The notes beneath the pieces were generated by a model. It ran no database searches. It worked only from the letters and a program-made list of their open reading frames with translations, and was not told the origin of the DNA. DNA of 64,000 nt. It comes from Blastomyces gilchristii SLH14081 (taxonomy: Eukaryota > Ascomycota > Eurotiomycetes > Onygenales > Ajellomycetaceae). The first letter of the stretch is position 1, and every line of letters begins with the position of its first letter. The position numbers were made by a program, and so were the translations under genes. Where the stretch lies: contig NW_003101674.1 of assembly GCF_000003855.2 (NCBI RefSeq), positions 1,044,734 through 1,108,733 of the forward strand. The letters run 5' to 3'. Shown in pieces: positions 61,613 through 64,000 of this stretch.

Positions 61613-63057
61613 TTAGTCCCTGCTCACGGTAGGATCCCAGCAAACATGGTGATATTCGCCTGTGTTCAATGTCTCCATGTCCTCAGCGGAGAGTTCGAAG
61701 TCAAAAATCTCAGAATTCTCCTCAATGCGATTGTCGTGTACAGATTTGGGAAGAGGAACAAAGCCCTTGTCAAAAGTTAATACACGCCAACAATCCCCAA
61801 AATCGAAAAATCAATAACAGGCTGACAAAAGCTTCTGGGGATTCGTACCTTCTGCAAGCTCCATCGAAGGAGGATTTGCCCAGGCGACTTGTTATGTTTC
61901 TGGGCCAAGTTCTTGATAAGGGGGTCGTCCATCCTAGTTGCTTGAACGAGGGGGCTATAGGCTTCGATAACGACATTGCGCTTTTTTAGCCACTCAACGA
62001 TATCCGGGCGAGCTAACCAGGGGTGCAGCTCATATTGACCAACGTCGATTTTTCCGCCAATACCTTTGTTATATTCTTCCAGTTCGTCGAGATGGTGTAC
62101 GCCGTAGTTAGAAACCCCAATGGAGCGTACCTTGCCCTCCTTTTGGGCTTCTACGAGAGCACGCCATGATCCTTCGCGGGCTTCCCTTCCACCATATGGA
62201 GCATGAAGGAGCATACTGCAAAAATAAAAATTAGCTGCCATTTGCTACACATGATGTTTCCATTTCCATACGGACTCATGCACTCACAGGTCAATATAAT
62301 CAAGATTGGCTGCTTTGAGACTAGACTCGATAGAGTCCTTGGTTTGCTCGTAGCCCATGGCCTTCCTTGGCACCTTTGTGGTGAAGAAAACGTCTGAGCG
62401 CTTGAGGCCAGATGCACGGACGGCCGCTCCGCACTCGGCCTCATTGTGGTATGCCCTCGCAGAATCGATCTAAAAAATATTTAGAAAACTGACACGTAGG
62501 AAAGACCTCCGTTGCTGCTGTACACGTCGTATTGTGCCTGGTTCCAGATATATGACGGCCTGGACGAAGAGTTGGAGAAGGAGTCACTAGACGTACATGT
62601 CTATATCCGACTTGGAGAGCCTTCAACACGGCATTCTTAGTTTGTTCCGGAGGTCTGTCAGATATGTATATTTAAGTAGGCTTCCTTTAAGCTTATGGCA
62701 TTGATCTGTAAAAGGGTTCAGGAACAAACGTTTGATAGACCTATTAGAGCACAGCAGCTCGTCAGTCAAGCACCAACGAAAGAAACGCTGGATTGATTGA
62801 AATAGTTCTTAAAATGTGGAAGCACTTGCTTAACGTTGCAGGTGTCTCTTCCTAACTGCTATAAGTAATGGTAGTAAATGATAGATACTTACACCAAATC
62901 CCAGAACCGGGATCTCATACCCCGAGTTCATTTTATGAGTCGATTGAAGCTTCAACGGGGCCATATTGATGGGTACTAGTCTATATGTACAAGAAGAGGG
63001 AGCGAATTTCGCAACTGGATTCAACACTACGGTTTTGAGACGTCGAAGGATGTCCAT
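61613..63057 (-). CDS. Aldo/keto reductase with an 11-nt microexon
   Basis: There are six exons: 63057-62893, 62740-62730 (11 nt), 62654-62597, 62469-62288, 62215-61849 and 61765-61613. The total is 936 nt, for 311 aa from the first Met or 280 aa from the Met at 62964 (MAPLKLQST), the usual family start. The microexon is required: it supplies VYQT in VLGFGVYQTPPEQT, the standard AKR block. The tetrad is present: Asp and Tyr in [10 protein letters not shown], Lys in FTTKVPR and His in [13 protein letters not shown]-binding blocks LPKSV and the C-terminal RIEEN are also seen. It reduces carbonyl compounds with NADPH. The optional first 31 residues are basic and almost free of acids, like a mitochondrial presequence. 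Confidence 0.92.
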
Positions 63058-63542
63058 AGGGATTATAGACTCGAAAATAAAGTAAGGTGGAGAACAATGG
63101 TCAAGAAAATGCTGTCATTATATCATCCACTTCCCTCTCTTCTGGCTATGTAACCTAAGTGTAAACTTGCGCTGCAGAATCATTCTAGCTCCCTCGCTTA
63201 GGATAAATAATTGCCCGTATTCGCGAATTCTGACTCATTGACGACCTCAATCGTTATTGAGAAGTGAAGTCCTTTCAACTCTCTGAGGGTGCAGTTGGTG
63301 TCTTTACAGTAATGGCGGGGTTGACATTCAATTGCCTCGAGCTATTATGACGACCACACAACCCCACCATCATCCTACGCAGCCGCGACAAAATTTCAAC
63401 TCCAAAGGCTAAACCACGATAACGACTAATATACAAAGGCCTAGACTTCTTAGGAATACACAGAGCTAATGCAGAACTCCTGTGTAGGCTTGTCTTTTGA
63501 ATCTGCGCGGATAATTGTCTGGCCAAATATTTGCGGTCTGAG
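63058..63542. promoter_or_regulatory. Bidirectional promoter of AKR and DOM34
   Basis: This 485-bp spacer lies between divergent start codons. A minus frame of 105 codons overlaps it and the first DOM34 exon and is a shadow. Confidence 0.6.
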
Positions 63543-64000
63543 ATGCGGCTAATCAAAAATAATATCGAGCGAGATGGCTCGGGTTCTGTCACACTCTACC
63601 CCGAAGAGCCAGAGGATATGGTATGTTAATCAATTCCAGCTAGTCTTCCGAAAAGAACACACAAAGATCTACCAAACGCTATCCTTGGTCCGACGTATTT
63701 GTACCAGTGCAAAGCTAACCGTGACCTTTCGTCCAGTGGCATTGCTATAACCTCATCCGACCTGATGACCTTCTCAAAGCGAGTGCGATCCGTCGCGTTA
63801 CTACTACAGCTGCAACGGGAACTACAAGCTCCTCTCGAGTACATATGACGCTACAAATCCGTGTTAAGAGCTTGGATTTTGACCCCCAAAACTCCCAGCT
63901 CCATGTCTCCGGCCGAGTCGTTGCGGAAAACCCATACACCAAGATTGGGCAGCATCATACGCTTGATCTGGAACTGCAAAGAAATTTCACACTGGAGAAG
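63543..64000 (+). CDS. DOM34: Dom34/pelota, mRNA surveillance factor (5' part, cut by window end)
   Basis: Exon 1 is 63543-63620 (MRLIKNNIERDGSGSVTLYP, EEPEDM). After a 116-bp intron (GTATGT..CCAG), exon 2 runs from 63737 past the window end. The joined start, EEPEDM/WHCYNLIRPDDLLKASAIRRV, is the N-terminal pelota domain, followed by the pelota words LDFDPQNSQLHVSGRV and KIGQHHTLDLELQRNFTLEK. Dom34 with Hbs1 splits stalled ribosomes in no-go and non-stop decay. The visible 114 residues are about a quarter of the usual length. The gene is divergent from the aldo/keto reductase. Confidence 0.95.

Overview
The window is nuclear DNA of a filamentous ascomycete. Short introns (about 50-150 bp) with GT..AG ends, fungal gene families, a GPI-anchored Kre9/Knh1-like wall protein, expanded phosphotransferase (APH) relics and large AT-rich Gypsy blocks with RIP-type mutation all fit Eurotiomycetes. 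Onygenales, perhaps the Blastomyces/Emmonsia group (Ajellomycetaceae), is my best guess; the genus is inferred, not shown.

Layout. Bases 1 to about 20,930 are an AT-rich transposon graveyard. It holds (i) the RNase H/integrase end of a Ty3/Gypsy element, (ii) a 5'-truncated copy A of a second Gypsy family, (iii) a minus-strand RT relic of a third Gypsy element, (iv) a structurally complete copy B of the second family (11567-19355, two 532-bp LTRs, 5-bp target duplication TCAGC) nested in or beside the third, and (v) a minus-strand pogo/Fot1-type DDE transposase relic. Reading frames are broken almost only by changes explainable as C-to-T or G-to-A, the mark of repeat-induced point mutation.

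From about 20,930 composition changes abruptly to a gene-bearing segment. In order: Kre9-like GPI protein (-), aldehyde dehydrogenase (-), GH5 exo-beta-1,3-glucanase (+), importin Kap120/IPO11 (-) divergent from peroxin PEX2 (+), a 14-cysteine secreted protein (+), a Dal5-like MFS transporter (-), and a 156-aa unknown (-). Then comes a decayed stretch (44.8-49.5 kb) with two APH-family pseudogenes, a coiled-coil pseudogene and a piggyBac-like fragment. After it: a dihydroxy-acid dehydratase paralogue (+), an alpha/beta-hydrolase fused to a capping-enzyme-like phosphatase (+), ribosomal protein eS19 (+), an acidic probable nuclear protein (-), and an aldo/keto reductase with an 11-nt microexon (-) divergent from DOM34/pelota (+, cut by the window end).

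Genes are independent, not operonic. Themes are cell-wall and surface functions (Kre9-like, GH5), small-molecule redox and transport (ALDH, MFS, AKR, DHAD) and conserved housekeeping (Kap120, PEX2, eS19, Dom34). Exon structures were built by eye from splice signals; in every complete multi-exon model the spliced length is a multiple of three and the joined protein matches its family across the junctions.
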